Program-made: the position numbers and the translations under genes | Shown: positions 33,555 through 46,050 of the stretch, in pieces | Layout: each line of letters begins with the position of its first letter | How positions within the stretch are numbered: position 1 is the first letter of the stretch | The notes under the pieces: generated by a model | Seen by the model: only the letters and a program-made list of their open reading frames with translations | What the model was told of the DNA's origin: nothing | The model's database searches: none | From: Papaver somniferum | Taxonomy: Eukaryota > Streptophyta > Magnoliopsida > Ranunculales > Papaveraceae | Length of the DNA stretch: 64,000 nt | Assembly (NCBI RefSeq): GCF_003573695.1 | Contig: NC_039363.1 | Span: 125,161,302-125,225,301, forward strand | Direction of reading: 5' to 3'

Positions 33555-33573
33555 AATTCTCCCCCTTTTTTCC
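33555..33573 (-). other. Polypurine-tract-like run in the Copia interior
   Basis: On the minus strand this reads GGAAAAAAGGGGGAGAA. It looks like a polypurine tract but lies about 140 bp inside the LTR edge that homology defines at 33413. Either it is a secondary tract or extra sequence lies between. Confidence 0.4.
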
Positions 33574-34419
33574 AATATAAATTGGCAAAGGTACGAAAAC
33601 TAGTGGGATCATAATGAAATTCTCATAGAGATTCTTCATGACTAAAAGAAAACATATCAACTTTGTTTAGATGCAATCATATAGTCAAAACTAAATGTAT
33701 TCATCAAGGAGTTCATAAAGATACAAGAAAACTCCTACGATATTCCACAGCCGCACTCCCTACAAAGATTTGTCAATTAAGCACAAGTTCAAAAAGAACT
33801 CTCCCCCATAAAATGTCATTCCCGAAAGAACAACAAGAGCGACCTTACTTTTGCAAGAAAATAAGGATTTCTTTGGACATTAACAAATTACATGAATTTG
33901 TATCCAGAAAACTCAATTAAATTAATCACAAGTGAACCTATGATTAATTTAATTGGAAATACTCAACATAAGAGATCTTACGCAGCCATACAGTACTTTC
34001 ACATAGAAGTGGATCAGGGAAAGATCAATACTGCGGAATATTCAAAGATTCATTCTACTTTTTTATCAATATTTGCATAATGATATCCTAGACTTAATCT
34101 TTGTAATCAAAAGTTCATCCTATCTTCCATCAATATTTGCATAATGATATAATAGGCTTAACTTTTGATAAGTATTGACAATCATACTTCACGGACACAA
34201 ACACACATATCCCATAACAATTTTTGCAATATATGAAACCAATAAAGATTAATACTGTAAAATCATCTTCCAAATAAACTTTAGAATTTAAATAAATAAG
34301 TCTAAAAACATTGCAAGATGAAAGTAGTTGGCAATAGCTATGCGTACTCACAATAATTGTTATTCCGAACCCTAGTTATCCTTCTTAAAACACAAGAATA
34401 AATTCTCATAAGAAGTTTC

Positions 34420-34803
34420 CTAGACATTAAGACCTTTGGAAAATTCTTTATCGTCCCTGAAATCCTTGTCGTCAACAGTCATTGGAACGTAAGGTTCATG
34501 AAGAAATGAGTCGATTTCAACAAACCTTCTTGACTGATGTCGAACCAGGGCCTTTTGAATTTCAAGAGTCCTAAAAACAATAACCTTTATTTGTTGTATC
34601 TCCCTTCTTGTTTCCTTCAACTCTTCAAGAATACCAGAAAACTTCTGAAGATTTGAAGGAATAACCCTTGATTTTCTCACATTCCTCCTTTTTCTTTTCA
34701 AAGTTGAAGGTTTAGGAGATTTATCTTTTTACTTCATCATTGATGGCTTAACAATAATATTGACATCTTTTCCATTAGAAGATATAATGCTTGGAGTCTC
34801 CAT
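34420..34803 (-). pseudogene. Small basic coiled-coil ORF in the Copia interior
   Basis: A frame starting METPSIISSNGK at 34803 continues past one in-frame TAA (near 34730) to 34420. It is Lys/Arg-rich (KRKRRNVRKSR) and then forms a likely coiled coil, FSGILEELKETRREIQQIKV. I do not recognise a family. It sits between gag and the 3' LTR, where SIRE-type Copia elements carry an extra envelope-like region, but this piece shows no membrane segment. It could also be part of a lost larger frame. Confidence 0.45.
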
Positions 34804-35258
34804 AAAAGTATGAGATTATGAGAGGAATTCACAAATCATGATCAAAAAGCAATCTTGTGATGAAAAGAGTTTTTCAGAGAAGGAAAAAGGGATGTAGGGT
34901 TATGGAACCTTTATACAAAAGAATATTTACGTACGCACAATTCTCAACCCTAAAGAAGGCAGAATTGTCGATTTTAACCCTCTTTTATTGCTCAAACAAG
35001 GAAATCCCTTTCAATATCAATTAGGATATGAAAAGATGGAAGAATTCCAAACAGGCGAAAAACAAAAAGAAAAGGAAAACCAAAACAATTTTCTTTTCTT
35101 TTCTTAAAGCCTGAAGTGTGCAATTTCTTGTCTCTTTTGGACCAGGCACTTGAGACAAGATACACCAACAACACAATGAAGTTGTGCTGGGGTGAAAAAT
35201 AATCTGTCCACCATAACCTTCTTGAGTGGAATTCTTAGAACCCTGTTTCACAGATTGT

Positions 35259-36746
35259 TTAGACCGTATTTTTTCTCTCTAGTGGTCTAATCTTTTCTTT
35301 GGAAATTAACTTCTTCGGAGAAAAGATGAGTTTACATACTTCAGACGACTTCTGAACAAGTTTGAGCTTGTTTGCTAATCGATTTGCTCTCCGTTGAAAT
35401 TTATTGACATGTCTTATTTTATGTATGTACTTGTAATACATAGAGAGTTCATGAGAAATAAAAGTACAATAAGAAAATGTCAATGTGGAGGACGGTTCAG
35501 ACACCATAACTGAGCATGCTGCTAAACAAAATGAGGTACCTGAAACATGTGAAATAGAATTTTCGGTAGACAGGGAAAAATCCATTTTATCCTCCATAGT
35601 GGTCGACGAAGTTTCTCCAGGAAGAATATCAAGATTGATGTATGTATTGCTACAACTATCAAAGTCAATATTTTCACTAAAAAGTGCAACACTTGGATTT
35701 TCATCTTCATCCGAATCATAGTGATCAGACATCTCATCAGGAGTTGCAGCAAGACCTTTGTTCCCAGTGTATTTTCTAGGATTCGGACACTCATTAGCAA
35801 AATGACCAAAACCTTTACACTTGAAGCACTTTGGCATACCCTCATCATCATCATCAACAGTGTCTCTGTTTTTAGGAGGGGCACGGTCGTGAGGTTTGAC
35901 TGATGACCTGGGTTTATCACTGATGAACTATTTATTTCTCTTCAATATAAGATCTCTAAATTGTCTAGTGATCAGTGAAACTGAGTTGTCAAAATCTTCA
36001 TCTGATGAATCAGTCTCAATAGGATCAACTTCAGAGTGGTCAAAACTTTTACTTTTATCAGGTAATTTAGTGTTCTTTTGCACTTTGAAAGCAATACCCT
36101 TCCCAGACTTGGATGTATGCTCATGATAAAAGATCTTTAACTTCCCAACCAGCGTATTTCTGGATAAAGTGTTAAGGTTATTTTCTTCAAGGATAACATG
36201 TTTCTTAGAATCGTATTTGGCTGGCAACGATCTGAGAATTTTCATCACAATGTCATTTTCAGGAATAGTATTACCCAATGCAAAAGATACATTAACAATT
36301 TTGGACACTTTGTGATTAAACTCATCAAATGAATTTTCATCAGCCATACGAAGGTTTTCCCAGTCATAATTTAGGTTTTGAAGCCTAGCTTCCTTTTCAG
36401 AGGTATTACCTTCGAATTCAGTTTCTAAGATATCCCAAGCATCTTTAGACCAAGCGCACGTAGTCACATGGTGCTGAAGATCCGGGTTAATGGCATAAAT
36501 AATAGCATTTAAACCGTCAGAATTTTGCTTTGGAGCGAGAATCTCGTTAGGTTCATGTCTACCAATATCCTTTGCAATAGAGACACCGTATACTGTAACC
36601 ATTATAGGATCATAGCCATTAACAACATAAACCCATGATTAAAAATCACGCGCTTGGAGAAAGGCACGCATAGCAATTTTCCACCATAAGTAATTTGAGC
36701 CATCGAAGACTGGAGGTACGTTTATTGAGGTAACACTTCTGTGCAT
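35259..36746 (-). pseudogene. Copia gag (UBN2 type) with CCHC knuckle
   Basis: Gag forms the retrotransposon particle and binds its RNA. The ATG at 36746 begins MHRSVTSINVPPVFDGSNYL, then WWKIAMRAFLQ, the normal N-terminus of this gag class. An in-frame TAA lies at 36639-36641. The UBN2 core follows: TCAWSKDAWDILETEFEGN, NLRMADENSFDEFNHKVSKI and ILRSLPAKYDSKKHVI. A second stop at 35928-35930 precedes the knuckle CFKCKGFGHFANEC (C-x2-C-x4-H-x4-C), still in the same frame. The acidic tail runs to 35259. So two nonsense codons break one otherwise continuous frame of nearly 500 codons. No pol frame follows. Confidence 0.88.
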
Positions 36747-36798
36747 AGAGTTAGATCACTACAAACACAGACTTATAATCTCTTAAATGTTTTTTCCT

Positions 36799-36812
36799 GC
36801 TCTGATACCAAT
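36799..36812 (-). other. Copia primer-binding site (initiator-Met tRNA)
   Basis: On the minus strand ATTGGTATCAGAGC directly follows the LTR end. TGGTATCAGAGC is complementary to the 3' end of plant initiator methionine tRNA. Confidence 0.9.
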
Positions 36813-39307
36813 TGAAAAAGCGGGGGTCTAACAACCTCACCCAATATTTCGTTTAGGCAATCTGTATGGACTAACTCCAATATAATTCTGAGAGCACCAA
36901 CTAATAAAGCGAGCTCAATCAAGAAATATATCAAAGAGTTATATCTCTGTTTCTTAATGTAATCAGCAAATCAAACAGATAGAAATCCGTGAGCTTGATT
37001 ATTATAAGAAACAACTTGGACGGTATCAAAAACCAATATCCAAGTGTCAATCAATTCAGTCAACAACCAAAGGTTGGATTCACAATCGATTGAACTTACG
37101 CACAACCTGTGATATTTCAATTATATAAAAAATATAATGTGGAAAGAAATAACACAGAGACCAGAAGTTTTGTTAACGAGGAAACCGCAAATGCAGAAAA
37201 ACCCTGGGACCTAATCCAGATTCGAACACCACACTTTATTAAGCCACTACAGACACTAGCCTACTCCAAGTTAAATTTGGACTAGAATGTAGTTGAGCCC
37301 TAACTAATCTCACACTGATCAAGGTACGGTCGCGTTCTCTTACGCTTATGAATCCCATCAGGTTTCTGCGCACTTGATTTCTTTAGCTGATCTCACCCAC
37401 AACTAAGAATATCTACGACCCAAAGTCGAAGACTTGATAAACCAATATGTATCACACAGAAAAGTCTATTGAATAGATAAATCTGTCACCCACAGAAATA
37501 CCTATGATTTTTGTTCAGTCTTTTGATAAATCAAGGTGAACAGGAACCAATTGATACATCGGTCTTTTATTTCCGAAGAACAACCTAGTAATATCAATCA
37601 CCTCAAAATAATCTTAATCGTATGGTAGCGAAACAAGATATTGTGGAATCACACACAATGACAGGAAGATGTTTGTGATTACTTTTTACTTTGCCTATCA
37701 GAGATGAAATCTCGATCAAATCTTAGAGAAGATAGTACTCAATTCGATAGAAAACAACAAGATCAGAACACACAACTACAGAGAAAATAGTTGGGTCTAG
37801 CTTCACAATCCTAATGAAGTCTTCAAGTCGTTAACCTACAGGGTTTTGGAAAAACCTAAGGGTAAAGGATAATTGACTCTAGTCGTAACTAGTATCACAC
37901 ATGAGGTGTGGGATTAGGTTTCCCGGTTGCTAGAGTTCTCCCTTATATAGTCTTCAAATCAGGGTTTGCAATCAATGCTACCTTGGTAACAAAGCATTCA
38001 ATATTCACCGTTAGATGAAAACCTGATTAGACTCAAGCTAATATCTTTCAACCGTTAGATCGAACTTAGCTTGTTGCACACAAATGAAAAGTGACTTCAT
38101 TTAGATATGAGTAACCGTACCTAAACGTGTGAACCTTGTTGGCTCAACAATAGCTAACCGAAGTTAGCCATATGAACACTTTCATATCAACCTTATTCAT
38201 CTTAACCATAATTAGTTCAAATGACTCAAATGAAACTAGTTCTAGAGTTGTTCAATTTTTTATATTCTCCTAGAAGTATGCAAGACAATGTTGAAGCAAA
38301 ATCGATTTTGATTCACTTGAATCAATTCATGAACATTATAGCCACGGTTTGCAAAAGATTACATTGCTTAATATGTAAATGTATTAGTTCATGAACAAAC
38401 CGATTTTAGAACATAACCTACTCAAGTATGCAAACAAGTACGCATACCTAAGTGGCCGGACTAAGTTTGGGTTCGCCAGTACACAAATGGGTGCGCATAC
38501 CCCCAAACTCAGTTGAATTTTCGGACATGAACTTTACGCCAGTACGCATACTGAGACGCATACTAAGTTCCTGGAATTTCATTAACCAACCAGTACGCAT
38601 ACGGGTATGCATACTATGGTTCCCAGACTTGGAATAACATGCAACAGTTTAGCAAACAAGTACGCATACTGTGCTATATCCAATCAAGGTTAATTTTTCT
38701 AAACTCCCATTTCAATCATTGAAACATTCTTAGAAGATGAAAATAGTTGTCTCACACAAACTATTAGCTTCAAAGCAATTTTCAAGTGATCGGATGATCA
38801 ACATGAAACATTCAGAGTTTACATCAAATGATTGTCTCACACAAATCATGTAATATGTTACCAGGCGATTTTCACATGATCATCTTTTGACTTTCGTCAA
38901 GAATATAAGATGAACTTGGTTAAAGAGAAAGCTTACCAACACATATTTCGAGAAATATGTAAGCGAGTTAAACTCAACTCGAAATATCAAATGTGTATAA
39001 TCGAGGTCTATATAGTTATACGACTTTTATCTCAAATAGGAGATAGAATAGATAGACTTTTGAGTGATAGATGAGTTCAAGTCTTCACATACCTTTTGTT
39101 GATGAAGTTCCACAAGATCCTCTTCGTAGTTCTTCGTCTTCAATCGATGAACGTCGTGAAGTCTAATGCTCAACTACACTTATTATCCTAATATGAGACT
39201 TAGCTATAAGTAGACTAGAAATCAAGACTTATAGTTTTGACAACTAAACTTGACAAACAATCTTGAGATAGCAACGCTTGCGAGTTCGACCGAGCAGTGC
39301 TCTAACA
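36813..39307 (-). repeat. Copia 5' LTR
   Basis: 2495 bp. On the minus strand it starts TGTTAGAGCACTGCTCGG at 39307 and ends in CCCCCGCTTTTTCA before the primer site. Several GTACGCATAC-type motifs lie at 38420-38670. Confidence 0.85.
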
Positions 39308-39634
39308 ATAATTGATGTTTGGTTTTGATGTTTATAGTAGGTGCAATCTTATAAGTGATCTAAAATCCACTCAATTAACAATTAATATAATGAAAATCAA
39401 GTTCGTTGTCATGAAGAGCAGGGAGATTTAGTTTTCAAAAGTGTCACAATGGAGTTATGTTTTAGATTAAAGTAAAATAAATAAAAAAAATTGAAAGATT
39501 AGTACCCAATAAAGAGAGAGTTGATCGAGGAATCCTTCTTCATAACTAAAACGTCATCAAGTTATAATATTTATCAATTCATATGGTTAATAACATAATA
39601 TCATCAATCGTGGAATCATAGCTAGCCCGGTGTT

Positions 39635-40839
39635 ATTGTAACGCCCCAAATATTAAACCTTCTTATCTAATAGGATTACAACCTAATTGAAGCATCAAAT
39701 CTAGATTATAGATTTGAGAATCATATTTACATAAAGCAGATCAAAGTAAAACCCCAAACCCTCTGATACATTTTAAATGAAAGTCTCTCAAGTTTTATGA
39801 ATATATTAATGTATTTTTTTACAGATAAAAAAAGAATATATATATATATATATATAAGATATATAACGTTCTTAATTTTTCTAAAGCTTTAAACCATGGA
39901 AACGTATATCTTCAAGTGCTCAGTCTCTTCCGATAACTGAAAACACTGAAGTGGGAACGAGTGAGCACATCATCCGTAAAGGGGTTCTTAGTGGAAACAT
40001 ATACTATAACTCTCAAGTAATTACAAACATGCTTCACAGATCCAAAATAGTAACACTAATTTAAAGAATGATAATGAATTAATGCATTCAACAATTTATG
40101 CATCAAGAAGCAAGTGTTACTCTAACCTCGCCAAACTCATTGAAGAAGACGACGCGAAAACAACCCTAATCAATAATAATAACATCATCCACATGAATTG
40201 GTCCACCCAAATCATGATTTAGAATATTACCATCAAGATCATAAAGTTAGACAATCAAGCATAATATGCACACGAGTGATTTCCCCCAAATCAAATAGTA
40301 TGTATACTACTGCCGACGGATGACTTAAAACCCTACTATATTAATGAGCAATAATATTAAACCGGATTACTTTCCGCCCTACTAAACGAAATAGTTATAA
40401 TAATATCAAAACGCATGACGTACCGCGATACTAAAATAATATTACCGACGGATGACTTACTTGCCTTAGCTAAGAGACGTAGGGAAACACAGACACTCCT
40501 CGGGGGAAAAAAGACAACGTATATTACACACTCACACACACACAATTACATTCAACACAAACATCGTATATGCATACATATAGTAAAAGTACATCATGCT
40601 CTCAAGAAAAAAAATTCAATGATTACGAGAAGGTTACAGAGTTCCCACCTGTTTTGATGACAAGCCACGTCTACCATGAAATCAAGAATCCAATGGTTCA
40701 TCCCAGAATATCAATTTCATCTTCTAAATATTCTCTGAGTTTTTCTTACGAACCCTAACTTATTTACAGAATCACTAACACCTCGGATCTTCTCTTTTTT
40801 ATCTCGAAATCAAAACACTTACTCAATCTTCAACACCGA
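39635..40839 (-). mobile_element. Relic with TGTAACGCCCC end
   Basis: Non-coding. The left end TGTAACGCCCCAAATATTAA and the inner block AGTGAGCACATCATCCGTAA, then AGGGGTTC, are the inverse of the motifs at 26990-27340, so the same kind of element lies here in the opposite direction. GCCGACGGATGACTTA occurs at 40313 and as a close copy at 40444. Superfamily unknown. Confidence 0.4.
39836..39856. repeat. (TA)n microsatellite
   Basis: About ten uninterrupted TA units. Confidence 0.9.
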
Positions 40840-41559
40840 TGCGTGTCGTTAATGCAACAAATTAATAGATATATTTCCCACTAATTAACTGGTAATATAG
40901 CGGTAGTAAGATATCATTCCCACAGAGAGCTGTGTAATTGATAGGTTATTTGTATTAGAAAAATAAAGTAAGGAACAAAACGGGGGTTTGGTTGTAAGAT
41001 AAATAAAAATATAATAAGAAAGAAAAAGATGATTTAGGAATCCTTCGTCGTTACCAAGCGATAGCAAGATTAGAATACTTATCTATCTTCCTTTAGAACC
41101 ATTCATCACCAACTGTAGAATAGCAGGTAAGGTTAGCTATCCCCAAAACTCCTTGTATCACCGGATAACAGGTACGCTTAGTCACCGGATTCTATTCAAC
41201 TGAGCCGCCTTGAGGTACGCTTACAAGGTGTAACTCAATCGAAGGCTTTAGGATTTGTGAATTTAGGTTTGATGCCAACAGTTAAAATCAGCACGCTCGG
41301 TTCACTTACTGGTGTTGTTTCCACACATGATTGGTTTACAGAATTCCTCTGCAAGGTCTCATGTTTTCTACATGTGTAGGATATGCATGACAATTACGGA
41401 TCACTCAACTCACCCAAACCAATCTAACAATCAATCATAAATCCTAGATATAATGAAAACAAACGATAATGATTAAAACCTCAAATGGACTTGTATTATT
41501 AATAAAGCTTCACGCTTAGAACATTGAATTCATCCTTAATCAACAAAGGATTTAGCTAC
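40840..41559 (-). repeat. LARD-C 3' LTR, left part
   Basis: Matches 58041-58281, for example AGCGGTAGTAAGA, CTGTGTAATTGATAGGTTAT and AATAAGAAAGAAAAAGATGA. It is cut at 41559 by LARD-A and resumes at 50263 after the GCTAC duplication. It preserves the empty site for the Harbinger insertion at 58282. Confidence 0.82.
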
Positions 41560-43106
41560 TGTTATGATTTTTGATGGGGTTGTAGTAAATAAGATTCGTT
41601 TCAGACTTGTGAAGGAAATGGAATTTTTAGATTTGATAAAAATATATATACAAAAATATTAACAATGGGCGAGAGGTACTGGGACTAAGGATTTGGCCGA
41701 ATTCACTACACATGGTTCATTCATATATTCTTTGACAATTTAAAACTCAATAAAATTAACATGGACTCTGATTTTGCCAAGATAGATTCTCAAAACATCG
41801 ATTGTAAGTCCTAAGCATGATGTATCAAAACACCTAAGATAAGCATACATCATCAAATTAAATAACAACCAATTAATTCAAATCATATTTGAATTTTAAA
41901 TTAATGCAAAATTCATAAAAAAGAATAAAATAAATTTACCCGTGTATGAAATTCACCCTCCTCCGTCGTCCCAGTGTTGGGTTTAGCTCATCATGATAAA
42001 AACACGCTCAAAATATTTATTTATTGCTCAAATGGTGTTTACAATGAAGAGAAGAAGAGAAAATGGTGTAAACAGCTAATGTGCGACCCACAGGAAGCGT
42101 CACAAAAGAACGATAAAAGATAAGTGCTATTGTCGCTGTGGTTCTAAGACCCACACCTATGAACCACGCCTGTGAGTATGTTTCACTGTTGATAAACGAC
42201 TGTCGCTGCGAGTCTGTTCTTCGTGTTCTTGGTGTTCTTCATCATCAGCAGGAGCAGAAACAGAGTTTCATCAACTCTTGATTTCTCGCTCCTGAGCTCT
42301 CCTATCGACCCCAAACTCTCGACACCCCTTCTAGGACACCCAGGGAACATATTTATACCCAACATCGACAAGAAATCACGCTCATTAACTCTCCATGATC
42401 CTCCATTACTCGGTGTTAAAAGAAAATATTTTCCGAATATTTTCTTCCCTGAAATGATTCTCCACGCGTAAACAGCTTCTGATACTCCCTTATTTAGCTT
42501 CTACACGCATCTTCAATGACTAAGTGTCATCCAAACACGAGCAACACACATCAAACTTGCTGAAAATCCGTGAATATCATTTTCAAACCCGTGTTTCCCT
42601 GATTTCTTCCACGTGATTATCCAACCAAATTCAGTAAAAACAATCACCCATACCAGCTCTGTTATGATATATTACATCTTTCCACAAAGTTTCAGCGATT
42701 AAATCGCACAAAATCACGTCCAAATGCAATCGAGAAAATCTTCCAGTGAAGAGCAAATATTTTCCCGCCAAAATATTTTTTTGAATTTGTGAAGAAGGTC
42801 ACCCCTTATCCAGTGGTCGCCCCCTTATCCGTTGCTGGAGTCCGAATAACACATGTCCCTTGGAGTGCCTTTAGTAATTTTTCTGGGGTGTTTCCAACAT
42901 TTTTTCTGGGTTCCTCCGGTGCATTTCTGGGGTGTTTTTAGTACTCTATCCTAGGGTGTAAAACACCACTTTTCGAGCCAATTTCGCCGCAAGAGCTTAT
43001 TTTTCCAAAAACATCTACAAAAATATAAAATAACACAATAAGTATTTAATCGAGTCTAACAATACAGAACATTGAGAACAAAATAGACACATAAATGCGT
43101 CTATCA
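41560..43106 (-). repeat. LARD-A 3' LTR
   Basis: 1547 bp, intact, TG..CA ends. Directly followed by AATACCCCTAAAA, the complement of the polypurine tract. Preceded by the target duplication GCTAC. Confidence 0.92.
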
Positions 43107-44351
43107 AATACCCCTAAAATTATTATTTGCTAGTCCTCGAGCAAAATTTATTTTTGAAAAGTGACCGAGTTAATCTCGGGTGGGTTTATCAGAGGTGTAC
43201 CCACAAAAAACCATTTACTCCAAAACCTAGATATCTACGCAGAACCTTGGAAGGCACTAAAGAATCTCCTTGGTTGGCATACAAACATTGACTATAGGAG
43301 GAAGTACCCTGATGCGAAATTCCAAAATTCATATATAAGTGACAGAGCTCTACTCAGATAGTTTCACTATGGACATCATAACCGGAGTCAAAACTAATCA
43401 CATAGATAGATAATGAGATGGATATAGAAAAACATAGATGGTTTTGATGTTTACTAGGTGAACGGTGTTTCCCATATCTGTCTGAAGGCCACTACTAGGA
43501 TGAACCTATCCTAATGGATTGAGATACCGGTCTGACTAATATCAACACACTGGCATATACAAGGGAACCAGTGATTGACTACATAGAACAATTTTTTTTT
43601 TGATTAACGACATGAATAGATCTTTTGGATCCAAGCGCATGCTTCTTGTCAGCAGATTACATGATAGTTCCCACGGGTCCTGCATTCCACGCTTGCTTAG
43701 GCGACGGAGACAGGGAGAACACACACATATTGCTATCCAAGTGTTAATGTTTATTCCGATTGGTCTAATTGGTATGGTCTTTTTTTTTTGGTATCTCAAT
43801 CACTCTATTCCACCCTAGCAGTGGTAACAACTTGAATCGTGGGCCCCACCTACTCTCTTAGAGAAACATAGTTTAAAAACAAAACAAAATAAGAATAGAA
43901 GTGAAAAGGACTCAACGAGATATGGTGAAACTATCATGTTATTACTAACACCTGAGCTCTGTGCTTTTATGAATAGACTCTTTCGATGTTTCCATCTAAT
44001 CAGATTGGTTCCTCTACTCCTATAACCAAGATGTTCCCATCCACTTAGATTGGTTAGTGCCAACCTTAATAAGCATAAATTTCTAGTCTCTGGAGTTTAT
44101 TTATTTATTCTGCAACTGAAAAGTTTCTCCCATACCTCCCAAACTTAAATCTAACATTGTCCTCAATGTTCTAAAGATAAAATTAAAAGCATGAACAAGG
44201 AGAGAAATTGTTACTATTTGAAGCAAAAGAGTTAAGGAAAGATATTACCGTGTTGCATGAGATTAGGTTACCTCCCAAGAAACACTAAGTTTAAAGTCTT
44301 CAGCCAGACATCGGAAGGAATTAGTCATCTCATAGAATCAAAAAGTAACAG
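43107..44351 (-). other. LARD-A 3' non-coding region, shared with LARD-C
   Basis: No gene. It holds blocks that recur in LARD-C: TTGCTAGTCCTCGAGCAAA (43130 and 51008), GAGGTGTACCCACAAAA-like sequence (43191 and 51171), TTAGGCGACGGAGACAGGG (43697 and 51629) and TGCTATCCAAGTGT, then AACATTGTCCTCAATGTTC (44152 and 55862). The LTRs of the two elements are different, so this conservation is notable. Confidence 0.75.
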
Positions 44352-45000
44352 TCAAAATAATTGTGGGTCTTCAAAACCAAAAAGAGCTGACCAAAGGAAA
44401 CTACAATAACCCAAGAAAGTGAACAAGGATAGCATGCCCTTATCTAGTTTCCTGATTAAGATATTTATATCTAATTGTGGTTCAGGTTCAGGTTCTATTA
44501 AAGGGTCTAAATAAAATATTTTCATTGGTTGCGTTTCTTCATAGGTGGGATCCGAATCATTAGGTCCTAGAGTCTGGAAAAACTCAAATAAGAACTTAGA
44601 AGCACAAAACAATAACCTAAATAATTGAGGATCCTCTAAGTCAATCAGGTTTGACTTACGTAACTGACCACAATGAGAGTAGTGGTCATTCTTAAGAAAA
44701 TGTGTCGATTCTATCAACCTAAAGTACTTAGGCTTAGTCTCAGAACTTAATAAGTGACACATTTGAAATTTATACGTTCCCACAATTGGAAGCAAACTAT
44801 TTGGTGGGAAAAAAATTCAATCTTGGTATTATTGCCTGGGAAAAACACATCAACCAGAGGATGGGTTTCTAATGACTGAACTTCTTCCTGGACATCATTA
44901 GGTTCGGGAAAACGAGTATGAAGGTAATCTTGTAAAATGGTCGAGGCAGAGATATCAAGTCCAAAATGAGGGATCTTTGTAAGAGCTAAAGGTATGGCAC
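44352..45000 (-). pseudogene. LARD-A ORF, C-terminal continuation in other frames
   Basis: Downstream of the main ORF the reading changes frame. A stretch near 44930-45000 encodes PLALTKIPHFGLDISASTIL, which matches KIPHLGLELCDSKVL in the LARD-C ORF, followed by a VDVF motif in both. The final open part (44352-44795) ends with a hydrophobic stretch, FTFLGYCSFLWSALFGFED, that could be a membrane segment. It is unclear whether a lost intron or frameshifts separate these parts from the main ORF. Confidence 0.5.
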
Positions 45001-45057
45001 AAGGAGAATGATAATCACCCCCAAACTTAGATTTTTGGGTATCTCTAGATAGACTAG

Positions 45058-46050
45058 CTACAATTTCCTTAATTCTAGATCATTGGAATCCTGAAAATAG
45101 TCAATTGCTCCTTCGAGGTTATACTCAAATGACGCATCCTTACTCATATTTAATAGCTCTACGAGTTCATTTTCTTCGTCTAAGACTATTGTTTCTAAGT
45201 CGCTAGACTCTAAAACAACATTTTCGGAATAAACCCGTTCCTCTAAAGCATTATCGGCTTCGTAATCAAAAGGAAAAACTACATCGTCTAAAACGGTGGT
45301 ATCCCTAATCAAATCCTCGTCCTTTTGAATAGGTGAATAATCATAAAAATTATTTGGATTTGAACTAGAATCATTATAAAGCTCAATTGGATTAATAGAT
45401 TCCTGATCACTATGCCTACACATTTCAGATTCTTCATTACTACTATCCTCATCATAATAGTACGAAGATGATTGAACCTTATCTAAATAAGTAGTGTCTT
45501 TTATTCTAACCTCGTCCTCTAAATTAGGCAAATATTCACTATTGATATCAAGGGTAGAATTAGAAACACTATTTTGGAAATTTAGATCATTTCGAGCAGC
45601 ATTAGCTAACTGTTCATTTTCTGCCTCTAGACGTGCCTGAATTTCACTGAGCATAACACTTATACGTTCACTACTCTCGTTTATCATCTCAGAATACCGT
45701 GTACACTCTTCTTTTAAACTATTCATTGCAACTAAACGTTTATACGTCCTTTTAATCCGTTGTTGGGTCTCTTCTAGAGAAGGAACAGGTTCAGAAATAT
45801 CATAATCAGGACTAGTTTTTAAGTAATTTTCCAAAAACGCGTAACTAGTACTATAATGTTCCTGATTTTCTTGCTCGTAAGACCAATTCGCGTGTGGATA
45901 GTAATTGGGCTCACTATGGTATGAACCATAACCTTGAAAAGGATGGCGTTCCCAACCACTATTCCCAACATGGTCATAGAAAGGATGATGTCCATATTCA
46001 AATTCAGGTCGATAATCATTGTATTGGCTTCTATCATACCAGTTCGACAT
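45058..46050 (-). CDS. LARD-A acidic coiled-coil protein, unknown function
   Basis: Open frame of 330 codons from the ATG at 46050 (MSNWYDRSQYNDYRPEFEYG); an ATG nine codons upstream is less likely, since the LARD-C protein also opens with a short Tyr/Asn/Gly-rich start. The N-terminal third is rich in Tyr, His and Pro. Residues about 90-160 form a probable coiled coil (LSEIQARLEAENEQLANAAR). The rest is strongly acidic with repeated KDTTYLD and RDTTVLDDV motifs and YSPIQKDEDLIRD. LARD-C has a matching PSPIQKEEIGYD. I do not recognise a named family. It has no zinc knuckle and no polymerase motif. Maintenance in two different elements suggests it helps them move, perhaps as a gag-like RNA partner (inference). 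Confidence 0.65.
   Translation of the reverse strand: MSNWYDRSQYNDYRPEFEYGHHPFYDHVGNSGWERHPFQGYGSYHSEPNYYPHANWSYEQENQEHYSTSYAFLENYLKTSPDYDISEPVPSLEETQQRIKRTYKRLVAMNSLKEECTRYSEMINESSERISVMLSEIQARLEAENEQLANAARNDLNFQNSVSNSTLDINSEYLPNLEDEVRIKDTTYLDKVQSSSYYYDEDSSNEESEMCRHSDQESINPIELYNDSSSNPNNFYDYSPIQKDEDLIRDTTVLDDVVFPFDYEADNALEERVYSENVVLESSDLETIVLDEENELVELLNMSKDASFEYNLEGAIDYFQDSNDLELRKL

Larger units (their letters stand above)
31368..39307 (-). mobile_element. Copia-type LTR retrotransposon, gag-only
   Basis: Two diverged LTR copies (31368-33413 and 36813-39307) flank 3.4 kb of interior. On the minus strand the right LTR starts TGTTAGAGCACTGCTCGG and ends before ATTGGTATCAGAGC, the initiator-Met primer site normal for Copia. 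The interior carries a UBN2-type gag with zinc knuckle and a small coiled-coil frame. No protease, integrase or RT is seen. The long LTRs and an extra 3' frame recall the SIRE lineage (inference). The left LTR lacks about 300 bp at its outer end, where it joins LINE copy b. Confidence 0.82.
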
